Assembly: GCF_020521555.1 (NCBI RefSeq)
Contig: NZ_BPWA01000001.1
Coordinates: forward strand, 1,736,001 to 1,800,000
Length of the DNA: 64,000 nt
Direction: 5' to 3'
Source of the DNA: Rodentibacter sp. JRC1
GTDB taxonomy: Bacteria; Pseudomonadota; Gammaproteobacteria; Enterobacterales; Pasteurellaceae
In this document: positions 36,137-45,611 of the stretch, piece by piece
Numbering within the stretch: the stretch's first letter is position 1
How the letters are laid out: every line of letters starts with the position of its first letter
The notes under the pieces: model-generated
What the model was told of the DNA's origin: nothing
What the model saw: only the letters and a program-made list of their open reading frames with translations
Databases searched by the model: none
Position numbers and translations under genes: made by a program

Positions 36137-36922
36137 TTATAAGCCGGCTTTTTTTAATAATGACAATGTAAATAAAAAGGTGGAACAAATAACCACAGAA
36201 GGGCCGGCTGCGGTGTCATAAAAAGCAGATAATAATAATCCGCCAATGATGGAAAGTACACTCACTGCGATGGCGAATCCCACCATAGATTCCGGCGTTT
36301 TGGCAAAACGACGCGCTGTAGCGGCAGGAATAATGAGCAATGATGTGATAATTAATGCGCCCACAAATTTCATACTTAATGCGATAGTAAGTGCGGTCAA
36401 AATCATCAGAATAAAACGCATTTTTCTGATGTCGATGCCTTCGACTTGGGCAAGTTCCGGTGAAACGGTGGTGGAAAGCAGGGATTGCCAAAAATAAGTC
36501 AGGGTACTTAATACCACTATAACGCTGATGCCGATGTAAATGAGATCCGTATAATTGATCGCTAGTAGATCACCGAATAAATAGTTCATTAAATCTACCC
36601 GTACATTCTTTAATAAACCGACGGTTACCACGCCGAGAGATAAGCAACTGTGCGCGATAATGCCGAGTAAAGTATCAATGGAAAATTGTGTGTTGCTTTC
36701 CAGCCACACCATAATTAAGGCGAGAATGAGGGTAAGAATAACGATCGTTACATAAGGATTGACTTGCAAGAATATGCCCAGTGCCACGCCAAGGAGTGCG
36801 GAGTGAGAAAGCGTATCGCCAAAATATGCCATTTTGCGCCACACGACAAATACACCTAATGGGGCGGTGATTAGCGAAAGTAAAATACCGGTTAACAATG
36901 CCGGAAGAAGAATTTCAAACAT
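36137..36922 (-). CDS. znuB: Zinc ABC transporter permease ZnuB
   Basis: Membrane subunit of the high-affinity zinc importer. From the ATG at 36922 the product is 261 residues beginning [12 protein letters not shown]. It has VVWRKMAYFGDTLSHSALLGVA, RVDLMNYLFGDLLAI and GALIITSLLIIPAATARRF, all typical of ZnuB. The ATG shares its first base with the znuC stop (TAATG), and AAGGA in the end of znuC is its ribosome site. A longer start eight codons earlier would lie inside znuC and is rejected. Confidence 0.95.
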   Translation of the reverse strand: MFEILLPALLTGILLSLITAPLGVFVVWRKMAYFGDTLSHSALLGVALGIFLQVNPYVTIVILTLILALIMVWLESNTQFSIDTLLGIIAHSCLSLGVVTVGLLKNVRVDLMNYLFGDLLAINYTDLIYIGISVIVVLSTLTYFWQSLLSTTVSPELAQVEGIDIRKMRFILMILTALTIALSMKFVGALIITSLLIIPAATARRFAKTPESMVGFAIAVSVLSIIGGLLLSAFYDTAAGPSVVICSTFLFTLSLLKKAGL

Positions 36923-37725
36923 TAGACATCCTTGTTTTGGCAACAATTTGCGGAGGTATCACAACCGCATACATCGCCGTGTAAGTTGTGATGATGGTTG
37001 TGGTGGTGGGTGTAAAAGCCGACATTTTGTGCAAGCTGATTTCCCCATAAACGCATAAATGTGGGATCGTTTGATAAGGTTTCGGGTGTACCTGCACAGC
37101 AGATATGTTGGTTAATACAAAGCACTTCTTTACTATCCGCCATTACAATGTGTAAATCGTGTGAAACCATTAATACGGCACAGTTTAGCTTTTGTTGAGT
37201 CTGATGAATGAGGTGATAAAGTTCTGCTTGTCCGGTCATATCTACCCCCTGCGTCGGTTCGTCCAACACTAATAAATTCGGCTTATTTAAAATAGCGCGG
37301 GCAAGTAAGACCCGTTGCATTTCACCACCGGAAAGTTTTTGCATATTATTTTCACGTAAATGCGTGATAGAAAGCTGTTCAAGTGCGGTCAAAATTTCTT
37401 GTGTTTTGACTCCCTTTTTTAGGGCGAGAAAGCGTTTCACCGTAATCGGTAAACTCGGATCCAAATGAATTTTTTGCGGCACATAACCAATGCGTACGTT
37501 TTGGTTATAAATTACTTCACCGCTGGTGGGGGGCTGTAATTTCAACAATGTTTTGAGTAATGTTGATTTTCCACCGCCATTCGGTCCTACAATGGTAATA
37601 ATGGAATTTGGGTAAATTTTTAAATTGATATTCTGTAACGCGGTTTTTTGTTCAAACACCACATTGATATTTTTAAGTTCAATTAATGGAGAGAGCGGAT
37701 CGCGTTGAATAGTATGAATTTGCAT
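36922..37725 (-). CDS. znuC: Zinc ABC transporter ATPase ZnuC
   Basis: ATPase of the ZnuABC zinc importer. The 267 residues contain Walker [18 protein letters not shown], Walker [13 protein letters not shown] and SHDLH. After the ATPase core the C-terminus is unusual: a histidine run ([12 protein letters not shown]) followed by four cysteines (CGC and CC). The histidines are also known in other ZnuC proteins; the cysteine part looks like an added metal-binding tail. It is coupled to znuB. No znuA is in the window. Confidence 0.94.
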   Translation of the reverse strand: MQIHTIQRDPLSPLIELKNINVVFEQKTALQNINLKIYPNSIITIVGPNGGGKSTLLKTLLKLQPPTSGEVIYNQNVRIGYVPQKIHLDPSLPITVKRFLALKKGVKTQEILTALEQLSITHLRENNMQKLSGGEMQRVLLARAILNKPNLLVLDEPTQGVDMTGQAELYHLIHQTQQKLNCAVLMVSHDLHIVMADSKEVLCINQHICCAGTPETLSNDPTFMRLWGNQLAQNVGFYTHHHNHHHNLHGDVCGCDTSANCCQNKDV

Positions 37726-37899
37726 AATACCGCCTATATGAAAATTAGCGGCTAACCTTAGCTTATTTCAGGGAATTTCTCAAGGTGTAATCTTTTGTGA
37801 TGAATATTTAACCGTATTTTTTATGGGTTTTAAGGTAGAATGAACCTCCTTTACGATTTGTAGTCTGAAAAGCGATATTATTTATGTTAGGTAGCTATT

Positions 37900-39360
37900 T
37901 TGCAGCACGTTAAATTAGCCAGAGATAGACGTAAAAGAAAATCGCGCATTAAAGCGGCGATTTTTTTTGTTGCGTTATTGCTCATTTTTACCGGTACGAT
38001 GCTGAGTTTGAAAAACAGTACGGAGTCCGAATCGACCGTTCAAAGCAATTTGGAACCTGAAATGGTAGGTGGGGTGCAGTATCAATCCCTTACTCCGGAA
38101 CAAGCGGGCAGCACGCCGTCCCCTTCTGCACAAACGGATGCTCAAGCGCATTCTGAAGGCGCGACTTCTTATGATGATGAATTACAAGCCCACGATGATG
38201 AAGCGGAAGAAGTAAAGCCATCATTTGATGAACTTAATGATTTACCGCAAGACGCACAAAACGCATTGAGTGATTTGCTTGATGCGGCGGATCAGGCTAT
38301 GCGTATTTCCGATCAATTTAGTCATACCGTTGTGCGCGGCGATACGTTAAAAGATGTGCTAGAGCTTTCAGGCTTGGAAGATGACACGGCAAAAAGCCTC
38401 ATCGCCTCTTATCCCGAATTAAAAAATTTACGTGCAGGACAACAGTTCTACTGGATTTTAGACAAAAATGATCAGTTGGAATATTTGAACTGGCTCGTTT
38501 CCGAAAAAGAAGAACGTATTTATGAACGCGTGGAAGAAGGGAAATTTAAGCGTCAGATTTTAGAAAAACAAAGTGTTTGGAAAAAAGAGGTGCTGAAAGG
38601 ACAGGTTTCAGGCTCTCTTGCTACGAGTTTGCGTGCGTTAGGTTTAGATAGTCGCCAGATTTCGCAGTTAAGTTCCGCATTACAGTGGCAAGTGAGTTTA
38701 CGAAAACTGAAAAAAGGTACAAAGTTTGCCGTTTTGGTTTCGCGTGAATATTTAGGCGATAAACTTACCGGACAAGGTAATGTGGAAGCAATTCATATTA
38801 TTGCGGGAGGAAAAAGCTATTATGCGATTCAAGCCGCGAATGGTCGCTATTACAATCAACAAGGCGAAACATTGGGTAAAGGTTTTGCGCGTTATCCATT
38901 GCAGCGTCAAGCCCGTATTTCTTCACCTTTTAATCCGAATCGTCGCCACCCGGTTACCGGACGGATTCGTCCGCATAAAGGGGTGGATTTCTCAGTGCCG
39001 CAAGGCACGCCGATTATTGCACCGGCGGATGGACTGGTCGAAAAAGTGGCATATCAAGCCGGAGGGGCAGGGCGTTATGTCGTGCTTCGTCATGGGCGGG
39101 AGTATCAAACGGTTTATATGCATTTAAGTCGTCCGTTGGTTAGAGCGGGGCAAACCGTGAAAAAAGGTGAGCGTATTGCGCTTTCGGGAAACACGGGAAT
39201 TTCTACCGGCCCGCACTTGCATTATGAGTTTCATATTAATGGCCGTGCTGTAAATCCGTTAACGGTGAAATTACCCGGCTCAAGTAGTGGTATGGCAACG
39301 GCAGAACGTAAACAATTCTTGATAAGGGCGAAAGATGCGGAAAAAAGGCTTAGGCTTTAA
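37900..39360 (+). CDS. mepM: Murein DD-endopeptidase MepM (YebA)
   Basis: Periplasmic M23 metallopeptidase that cuts D-Ala-mDAP crosslinks to allow cell-wall growth. The 486 residues start with a single N-terminal membrane anchor ([17 protein letters not shown]). An acidic linker follows, then a LysM-like segment ([17 protein letters not shown], near 145) and a LytM domain. The zinc ligands of that domain are visible in [13 protein letters not shown] and GPHLHYEF. The start is a TTG at 37900 giving [14 protein letters not shown]; no in-frame ATG fits. Divergent from znuC, followed by a strong terminator. Confidence 0.93.
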   Translation: MQHVKLARDRRKRKSRIKAAIFFVALLLIFTGTMLSLKNSTESESTVQSNLEPEMVGGVQYQSLTPEQAGSTPSPSAQTDAQAHSEGATSYDDELQAHDDEAEEVKPSFDELNDLPQDAQNALSDLLDAADQAMRISDQFSHTVVRGDTLKDVLELSGLEDDTAKSLIASYPELKNLRAGQQFYWILDKNDQLEYLNWLVSEKEERIYERVEEGKFKRQILEKQSVWKKEVLKGQVSGSLATSLRALGLDSRQISQLSSALQWQVSLRKLKKGTKFAVLVSREYLGDKLTGQGNVEAIHIIAGGKSYYAIQAANGRYYNQQGETLGKGFARYPLQRQARISSPFNPNRRHPVTGRIRPHKGVDFSVPQGTPIIAPADGLVEKVAYQAGGAGRYVVLRHGREYQTVYMHLSRPLVRAGQTVKKGERIALSGNTGISTGPHLHYEFHINGRAVNPLTVKLPGSSSGMATAERKQFLIRAKDAEKRLRL

Positions 39361-39376
39361 TCGCTAATGAAAACCT

Positions 39377-39426
39377 ATCAGTCCTCTAAAAGCCAATATA
39401 GGCAATCTTAGAGGACTGATTTTTTT
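39377..39426 (+). terminator. Terminator after mepM
   Basis: ATCAGTCCTCTAA, with a small inner hairpin, then TTAGAGGACTGAT and a T6 run; 13-bp outer stem. Confidence 0.9.
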
Positions 39427-39493
39427 GCTTGATTTCCACTGCAAAAGGTAAATCTATCTTCCTGATTTTCGCTTAATGTGTTATTCTTTCTTT

Positions 39494-39512
39494 AAGAATT
39501 ATTATCATTTTA
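39494..39512. promoter_or_regulatory. Fur box before the siderophore transport operon
   Basis: AAGAATTATTATCATTTTA matches the 19-bp Fur consensus GATAATGATTATCATTATC at 14 positions. It ends only three bases before the first ATG (39516), covering the place where a ribosome site would be. Confidence 0.75.
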
Positions 39513-39515
39513 GTT

Positions 39516-40469
39516 ATGATCAAGCGACGTTATCTGATTTTTCTTCTCTTTGTACTTTCGGTTGTTTCACTTTTCCTCGGTGTAAGCTCTGTTAATTTAC
39601 AGGGATTACTCAATTTTGAAGGCAATCAATGGCAGATTTTTGCTATAAGCCGCGTGCCTCGATTAATCAGTATTTTGATTGCCGGTGCCTCTTTGGGTAT
39701 CTGCGGCTTGGTTATGCAGCAGTTAAGCAGAAACCGTTTTGTTTCTCCCACAACAGCAGGTACGATGGACAGTGCCCGTCTCGGTATTTTGATCGTAATG
39801 CTATTTTTTCCTTCGGCTTCAATGCTGCTGAAAACCGGTATTGCCGTTGCGGTGTCCTTTCTAGGTACATTGTTGTTTATGCTTATTCTTTCCCATTTGA
39901 AATTTAAAGATACGATTTTTGTGCCGCTTGTGGGGATTATGTTTGGCAATATTATTAGTGCGATTACAGCTTTTATCGCTTATCAGCAAGATGTGTTACA
40001 AAATCTTTCCGGCTGGTTACAAGGGGATTTTTCATTAGTGATGGCAGGGCGGTATGAATTACTTTACTTCAGTATTCCTATGTTGGCGATTGCTTATTTA
40101 TTTGCTAATCGTTTTTCTATTGTGGGAATGGGCAAGGATTTTGCCGTAAATTTAGGTTTAAATTATAACTTGGTATTGTATGTCGGCTTGTTAATTGTGT
40201 CGGTTGTTTCATCTATCATTATTATTTCAGTAGGTGTGATCCCGTTTCTTGGGCTGATTATTCCCAACATAGTTACGCTTTATCTAGGCGATAATCTAAA
40301 AAAGGTGCTTTCTCATACTGCTTTGCTCGGTGCCATATTTGTTTTGTTTTGCGATATTTTAGGAAGGGCGGTGATTTACCCTTATGAAATATCCATTAAT
40401 GTGGTCGTGGGAGTATTTGGTAGTGGGATTTTCTTATTCTTATTGTTGAAGCGGTACCGAAATGTATAA
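39516..40469 (+). CDS. Ferric siderophore ABC transporter permease 1 (CeuB/FatD-like)
   Basis: FecCD-family permease of a siderophore importer. The 317 residues form about nine membrane segments, with the family motifs VPRLISILIAGASLGICGLVMQ at about 47-68 and FLGLIIPNIV at 246-255 that contacts the ATPase. First gene of a four-gene operon in the order permease, permease, ATPase, binding protein, as in the Campylobacter ceuBCDE system. It overlaps the second permease by eight bases. No clear Shine-Dalgarno; a Fur box sits right upstream. Confidence 0.88.
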   Translation: MIKRRYLIFLLFVLSVVSLFLGVSSVNLQGLLNFEGNQWQIFAISRVPRLISILIAGASLGICGLVMQQLSRNRFVSPTTAGTMDSARLGILIVMLFFPSASMLLKTGIAVAVSFLGTLLFMLILSHLKFKDTIFVPLVGIMFGNIISAITAFIAYQQDVLQNLSGWLQGDFSLVMAGRYELLYFSIPMLAIAYLFANRFSIVGMGKDFAVNLGLNYNLVLYVGLLIVSVVSSIIIISVGVIPFLGLIIPNIVTLYLGDNLKKVLSHTALLGAIFVLFCDILGRAVIYPYEISINVVVGVFGSGIFLFLLLKRYRNV

Positions 40470-41415
40470 AAAATCTTCCTATCAATTAATCACGCTTGTG
40501 ATTTTAGCCCTAATTTCGACCGCACTTTATTTAGGTTATGCCTTGCCGACCCGTTGGCAATACGCATTGGAAAACCGTAGTCTTTCGCTTTTAGCGATTA
40601 TTATTACCGGCGCAGCCATTGCGCTTGCTACAATGATTTTCCAAACCGTAGTGAATAACCGAATCCTTACACCGAGTATTTTAGGGTTGGATTCGCTCTA
40701 TTTATTAATTCAGACCGGTATTATTTTTTTGTTTGGTTCAAGTGCGTTCTTGTCCATAAATTCAATGGCTTTATTTGTGATTTGTACCGGTGCGATGATG
40801 TTGTTTTCTTTATTGCTTTATCATTTCTTGTTAAAAAAAGAATCTCAAAATATTTTCTTTTTGTTGTTGGTCGGGATTGTATTCGGCACTTTTTTTGGCA
40901 GTTTAACCACGTTTATGGAAGTGTTGATTGATCCGAATGAATTCCAGATTGTACAAGATATCGGCTTTGCGAGTTTCAACCGAATTAATACGCATATTTT
41001 ATGGATAGCATTAGCCATTTTGATTGGAGCGATTTTATTCAGTCTACCTTATTGGCGCTATTTTGATGTTTTAGCATTAGGCCGTGAAAATGCGATTAAT
41101 CTTGGCATTGATTACCAACAGATCACGAAAACATTGTTAATTTTGGTGGCGGTTTTAATCTCTGTTTCAACCGCCCTTGTGGGGCCGCTGACTTTTCTTG
41201 GTTTGTTGGTGATGAATCTTACCTTTGAATTTATTCGCGATTATCGCCACAAAGTGTTGATTCCGGCGGCGATGTTAATTTCCATCATCACTTTGGTGCT
41301 TGGTCAATTTTTGGTAACGCAAATTTTCACTTTCCGCACGACATTGAGCATAATCGTTAATTTTGTGGGCGGCGTGTATTTCATTTATCTTTTATTAAGA
41401 ACAAACAAAAAATAG
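40462..41415 (+). CDS. Ferric siderophore ABC transporter permease 2 (CeuC/FatC-like)
   Basis: Second FecCD-family permease, also 317 residues, forming a heterodimer with the first. It has ITGAAIALATMIFQTVVNNR and GLDSLYLLIQTG, with the ATPase-contact segment GPLTFLGLLVMNL. It carries an uptake sequence near 40518, so the operon has been in this lineage or its relatives long enough to gain or keep one. Sixteen bases separate it from the ATPase gene. Confidence 0.87.
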   Translation: MYKKSSYQLITLVILALISTALYLGYALPTRWQYALENRSLSLLAIIITGAAIALATMIFQTVVNNRILTPSILGLDSLYLLIQTGIIFLFGSSAFLSINSMALFVICTGAMMLFSLLLYHFLLKKESQNIFFLLLVGIVFGTFFGSLTTFMEVLIDPNEFQIVQDIGFASFNRINTHILWIALAILIGAILFSLPYWRYFDVLALGRENAINLGIDYQQITKTLLILVAVLISVSTALVGPLTFLGLLVMNLTFEFIRDYRHKVLIPAAMLISIITLVLGQFLVTQIFTFRTTLSIIVNFVGGVYFIYLLLRTNKK

Positions 41416-41431
41416 GGCTTATAAAGTAAAG

Positions 41432-42199
41432 ATGGCGATTGAAGTTAGAAATATAAGTAAAAGTTATAGCGGAAAGAAGGTGGTAGATAATGTTTCTCTC
41501 ACTATCCCTAAAGGCAAAATTACGTCTTTTATCGGACCAAACGGCGCAGGAAAAAGTACCCTGTTGTCTATCATCAGCCGTTTACTTTCGGCAGACTGTG
41601 GCGAGATTTATTTAAACAATGAGTTGCTGAATAGCAAAAAAAGTAATGATATTGCTAAGCAACTGGCTATTTTGAAACAATCCAACAATATTAATTTACG
41701 ATTGACGATTGAGGAACTGGTGGCATTCGGGCGTTTTCCCTATTCCAAAGGAAACTTGACGGAAATTGACCGCACTTTTATTGATAATTCAATTCGTTAT
41801 ATGGATCTTGACGATATTCGCCATCAGTATATCGATAGCCTGAGCGGGGGACAACGCCAACGAGCTTATATTGCTATGACGCTGGCGCAAGATACGGACT
41901 ATATTTTGCTGGATGAGCCTCTCAATAACCTTGATATGAAACATTCCGTACAAATTATGCAGGTATTACGTAAGCTGGTAAATGAATTGAATAAGACTGT
42001 GGTGATTGTCATTCACGATATTAATTTTGCTTCCTGTTATTCCGATTACATCATCGCGATGAAAAACGGACGTTTAGTACAGCAAGGGGAGGTCAATCAC
42101 ATTATGCAATCCTCTGTTTTAAAAGAAATTTATGATATGGATATTCCTATTCAGGAAATCGATGATCATAAAATTGCCGTTTATTTTAGACACAACTAG
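41432..42199 (+). CDS. Ferric siderophore ABC transporter ATPase (CeuD/FatE-like)
   Basis: A 255-residue ATPase with Walker A GPNGAGKST near 34-42, the Q-loop LAILKQSNNINL, LSGGQRQRAYIAM, Walker B YILLDEPLNNLD and the switch histidine in VIVIHDINFA. Energises the two permeases. An uptake sequence is embedded near 41767. Nine bases before the binding-protein gene. Confidence 0.92.
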   Translation: MAIEVRNISKSYSGKKVVDNVSLTIPKGKITSFIGPNGAGKSTLLSIISRLLSADCGEIYLNNELLNSKKSNDIAKQLAILKQSNNINLRLTIEELVAFGRFPYSKGNLTEIDRTFIDNSIRYMDLDDIRHQYIDSLSGGQRQRAYIAMTLAQDTDYILLDEPLNNLDMKHSVQIMQVLRKLVNELNKTVVIVIHDINFASCYSDYIIAMKNGRLVQQGEVNHIMQSSVLKEIYDMDIPIQEIDDHKIAVYFRHN

Positions 42200-42208
42200 G
42201 AGTTTTCA

Positions 42209-43123
42209 ATGAAAAAAACATTTTCCACTTTAGCTCTATCCGTTTTGGCATTTATCGGGGTGAATGCCGCCAATGCGGCAGATATCACCGTTGAAAATTT
42301 TGCCGGTAAGCAAATTGTTCCGCAAAGCCCGCAAAAAGTCGTGGTACTTGATTTTGGTGCGGCAGATACGATTCGTGCATTAGGCGCTGCGGATAAAATT
42401 GTCGGTTTTCCGCAAAGTGGCAAGATTCCGAGTTATCTTGCGGAATTTGCTAATGAAAAATTCAAAAATGTAGGCAATTTGAAGGAACAATCCTTAGAAA
42501 AAATTAACGATATCGCACCGGATTTAATTATTGCATCAAAACGCCAAGAAAAGATGGTGGATAAATTTAAAGAAATCGCTCCGGTTTTTTTCATTGATAA
42601 TGACTACAAAAACTACTACGACAGTTTTCAACAAAATGTGCTTGCACTGGGAAAAATTTTTGATAAGGAATCCATCGCAAAAGAAAAATTAAAAGCCTTA
42701 GATATGGTGGTAAGCCAAGTGGCTAAGGATGCGAAAGATAAGACCGCACTGCTTGTTTTAGTGAATGAAAGCAAAATAAGCGCCTTTGGTGACGGTTCCC
42801 GCTACGGTATGGTGTACCAAAAATACGGTTTCCAACAAATTGATCCTACGATTAAATCTTCTACTCATGGTCAAAGTGTCGGATTTGAATATATTTTAGA
42901 AAAAAATCCTGATTTCTTATTGGTTGTGGATCGTACCGCTGCAATTACGGAAAAAGCCAATAATGCACAAAAAGTACTGGATAACGACATCATTAAACAA
43001 ACTAAAGCTTATAAAAACGGACATATCGTTTATTTAGATGCGGCAAATTGGTATCTTGCTTTTGGCGGATTAGAATCAATGGAAATCATTTCAAAAGAAT
43101 TAGATAGTGCCGTTCGTAAATAA
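42209..43123 (+). CDS. Periplasmic ferric siderophore-binding protein (CeuE/FatB-like)
   Basis: Binding protein of the class that takes ferric catecholate or similar siderophores in the periplasm. The 304 residues start with a signal peptide cleaved after ANA; there is no lipobox, unlike Gram-positive homologues. The STHGQSVGFEYILEKNPD segment and the tyrosine of AANWYLAFGG correspond to the iron-contacting histidine and tyrosine of CeuE-type proteins. Identification of the ligand as a catecholate is inference. The operon has no outer-membrane receptor next to it. Confidence 0.87.
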   Translation: MKKTFSTLALSVLAFIGVNAANAADITVENFAGKQIVPQSPQKVVVLDFGAADTIRALGAADKIVGFPQSGKIPSYLAEFANEKFKNVGNLKEQSLEKINDIAPDLIIASKRQEKMVDKFKEIAPVFFIDNDYKNYYDSFQQNVLALGKIFDKESIAKEKLKALDMVVSQVAKDAKDKTALLVLVNESKISAFGDGSRYGMVYQKYGFQQIDPTIKSSTHGQSVGFEYILEKNPDFLLVVDRTAAITEKANNAQKVLDNDIIKQTKAYKNGHIVYLDAANWYLAFGGLESMEIISKELDSAVRK

Positions 43124-43138
43124 TTTTTTATTTGTAGT

Positions 43139-43160
43139 GCCCCTTTATAAAGGGGCTTTT
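43139..43160 (+). terminator. Terminator of the siderophore operon
   Basis: GCCCCTTTATAAAGGGGC followed by TTTT. Confidence 0.85.
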
Positions 43161-43167
43161 ATTTCTC

Positions 43168-43208
43168 TGTAAAATATTATTTACACTTTATTGTAAACAT
43201 CTTATGAT
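43168..43208 (+). promoter_or_regulatory. TyrR box overlapping the tyrR promoter
   Basis: TGTAAA-ATATTA-TTTACA (43168-43185) is an exact match to the TyrR box TGTAAA-N6-TTTACA. A third half-site TGTAAA follows six bases later (43192-43197). The right half TTTACA is also a -35 element, 17 bp before TATGAT at 43203-43208. TyrR bound here would block RNA polymerase, so this predicts autorepression. Confidence 0.82.
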
Positions 43209-43241
43209 AGGGGTAATTTTTGTTCTTCGGGCTGATTTACT

Positions 43242-44198
43242 ATGATCTCTAAATTTGATCCTAAATATCCTTTCGATTGCTTTGTTACTCATAGCGAGAC
43301 GATGAAAAGTGCGGTAGAAAATGCGCAACGTTTTGCGATGTTTGACGTACCTTTGTTAATTCAAGGCGAAACCGGTACGGGTAAGGATTTGCTGGCAAAA
43401 GCCTGCCATCATCAAAGTTTGCGTAGAGAGAATAAATTTATCGCCGTAAATTGTGCCGGTTTACCGGACGAAGATGCCGAAAGTGAAATGTTCGGGCGAA
43501 AAGTGGGGGAGAGCGAAACTATCGGCTTTTTTGAATATGCTAATGAAGGTACGGTGTTACTGGATGGTATTGCCGAATTGTCGCTAAATCTGCAAGCAAA
43601 ATTGCTCCGTTTTTTAACGGACGGTTCATTTCGCCGAGTGGGTGAAGAAAAAGAGCATTATGCTAATGTGCGGGTGATTTGTACTTCACAGGTGCCGCTA
43701 AATCAATTGGTTGAGTTGGGAAAGGTACGGGCGGATTTATTTCATCGTTTGAATGTGCTAACGGTTAATGTGCCGCCATTACGTGAGCGTGTGGAGGATA
43801 TTCAACCTCTGACCGAAATTTTTCTGCAAGAAATCAGTGAAACCTTGAAAACAAAAACGCCGACCTTTGATTCGGATTTCCTCACTTATTTGCAACAATA
43901 TGATTGGGAAGGTAATGTACGCGAACTTTATAACACGCTATATCGGGCTTGTTCTTTGGCAAAAGATAATCGCTTGAGTATTGAAAGTTTAAGTTTGACA
44001 TTGCCGGAAAGTGCAGTCATTTCTATCAGTGAATTTGAAAACCAAACTTTAGAAGAAATTATCGGGCAATATGAATCCAAAGTACTTAGGATGTTTTATG
44101 CCGAATTTCCAAGTACAAGAAAACTGGCGCAACGATTGGGCGTTTCTCATACGGCGATTGCGAATAAATTGAAGCAGTATGGAATTGGAAAGCCATAA
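43242..44198 (+). CDS. tyrR: Transcriptional regulator TyrR (short form)
   Basis: Aromatic amino acid regulator. The 318 residues contain only the central ATPase domain (Walker A GETGTGKD near 43; RFLTDGSFRRVGEEKEHYANVRVIC) and the C-terminal helix-turn-helix (STRKLAQRLGVSHTAIANKL). The N-terminal ACT and PAS domains of the 513-residue E. coli TyrR are absent, as in Haemophilus TyrR. The GAFTGA loop for sigma-54 contact is missing, so it works on sigma-70 promoters. It is preceded by its own box. Confidence 0.92.
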   Translation: MISKFDPKYPFDCFVTHSETMKSAVENAQRFAMFDVPLLIQGETGTGKDLLAKACHHQSLRRENKFIAVNCAGLPDEDAESEMFGRKVGESETIGFFEYANEGTVLLDGIAELSLNLQAKLLRFLTDGSFRRVGEEKEHYANVRVICTSQVPLNQLVELGKVRADLFHRLNVLTVNVPPLRERVEDIQPLTEIFLQEISETLKTKTPTFDSDFLTYLQQYDWEGNVRELYNTLYRACSLAKDNRLSIESLSLTLPESAVISISEFENQTLEEIIGQYESKVLRMFYAEFPSTRKLAQRLGVSHTAIANKLKQYGIGKP

Positions 44199-44222
44199 TA
44201 TTTAATTTTTCCTCAGAAGGTT

Positions 44223-45602
44223 TTATTCATCTTCTTGGGCTTGTAAGTTCGAATAGACATTAAGAAGTCCCGAGAATTGTTTGCACAACTTCAGCCATTC
44301 CACTTTGTCGATCTGTATCGCTAATAAAAATTCCCCTTGCTCTGAAATTTGCTCGCCACGCACGACATCCAGTTGATACAGCCTATGACGAAGTTTTCCC
44401 TCGTGCGGTTGAAGTGTGAGATTGAGAGAAAATATCTCATTTTTTAACCGCACTTTAATCGCTTCAATGAGTAAGTTCAGTCCCTCTCCTTTTTGGGCGG
44501 AAAGATAAACGGCTACCGGTTTATTTTCATCATCATATTCGATATGGGGTGGCACATCGTCCAACAGATCAATTTTATTATAAATCAGCAAAGTAGGGAT
44601 TTTGTCTGCCCCGATTTCTTCCAACACCAAATTGACAGCTTCTATATTCTCCGATTTTCTCGGATCTGCTATATCAATTACGTGGAGTAACAAGGCGGCT
44701 TCTACGGTTTCCTGCAAGGTGGATTTAAAAGCTGAAACAAGATCATGCGGGAGCTGTCTTATAAACCCTACCGTATCTGCCAGAATCGTGGTGCCGACAT
44801 CTTGAATTTGTAATCGGCGCAAGGTGGGATCAAGTGTGGCAAAAAGTTGATCTGCCGCATAGACGTTTGCTTGGGTAATGAAATTAAACAGCGTAGATTT
44901 GCCGGCATTGGTGTAGCCGACCAATGAAATGGTCGGAATATCCGCTTTTTGGCGTGTTTGGCGATTTTGATTTCGTTGCTTTTCCACTTTCGCCAAGCGA
45001 TTTTGCAACTGCCCGATACGCACTTTAATGAGACGGCGATCCGTTTCCAATTGGGTTTCACCCGGGCCTCGCAAACCCACCGCGCCTTTTTGTTGATCAA
45101 GCCCTGTTTTACGGCGTACCAATCGGGTAGATAAATGCTTTAATTGTGCCAGTTCCACTTGCAATTTTCCTTCATGGGAACGGGCGCGTTGTGCGAAAAT
45201 ATCCAAAATAACGCCGGTACGATCCACTACCCGACAATGGCATAAACTTTCTAAGTTTCGTGTTTGTGCCGGTGTAAGTTGATGATTTACTAAAATTACA
45301 TCTGCATTGTATTGTTCCACCGAAGCGGCGATTTCTTGAGCTTTACCTTCTCCCACAAAATATTTTGCTTGTGGCGCAGTACGGTTGGCGGTAACGATTT
45401 CTAATACATCAACATTGGCAGAATCTGCAAGTAAAAGAAATTCCGACAGATCGTCCAAATTTTTATTTTGTGAAAAGAAAACCTGTACGACGATAGCGGT
45501 ATCGCGTGAAGAATTTATGTTTTTGCAGGCTTTAAACGAGGGAAGTGCGGTTGAAAATTCATCTGAAATTTCAACCGCACTTTGAGTTTGTTGATGATCC
45601 AT
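44223..45602 (-). CDS. hflX: Ribosome-associated GTPase HflX
   Basis: GTPase that splits stalled or heat-damaged ribosomes. The 459 residues contain the HflX N-terminal domain ([50 protein letters not shown]). G1 is GYTNAGKST near 225-233, with [13 protein letters not shown] and NKIDLLD also present. It follows hfq after nine bases. The first 20 codons carry an inverted uptake-sequence pair that forms a strong hairpin in the mRNA. Confidence 0.96.
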   Translation of the reverse strand: MDHQQTQSAVEISDEFSTALPSFKACKNINSSRDTAIVVQVFFSQNKNLDDLSEFLLLADSANVDVLEIVTANRTAPQAKYFVGEGKAQEIAASVEQYNADVILVNHQLTPAQTRNLESLCHCRVVDRTGVILDIFAQRARSHEGKLQVELAQLKHLSTRLVRRKTGLDQQKGAVGLRGPGETQLETDRRLIKVRIGQLQNRLAKVEKQRNQNRQTRQKADIPTISLVGYTNAGKSTLFNFITQANVYAADQLFATLDPTLRRLQIQDVGTTILADTVGFIRQLPHDLVSAFKSTLQETVEAALLLHVIDIADPRKSENIEAVNLVLEEIGADKIPTLLIYNKIDLLDDVPPHIEYDDENKPVAVYLSAQKGEGLNLLIEAIKVRLKNEIFSLNLTLQPHEGKLRHRLYQLDVVRGEQISEQGEFLLAIQIDKVEWLKLCKQFSGLLNVYSNLQAQEDE

Positions 45603-45611
45603 TTTAACGGA

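Noticed and set aside
37884..37913. Nine-codon frame overlapping the mepM start as a leader peptide
   Set aside because: No codon bias for any amino acid and no attenuator fold behind it.
43242..44198. TyrR as a sigma-54-dependent activator (PspF/NtrC type)
   Set aside because: The GAFTGA loop is absent and the C-terminal helix-turn-helix matches TyrR closely.
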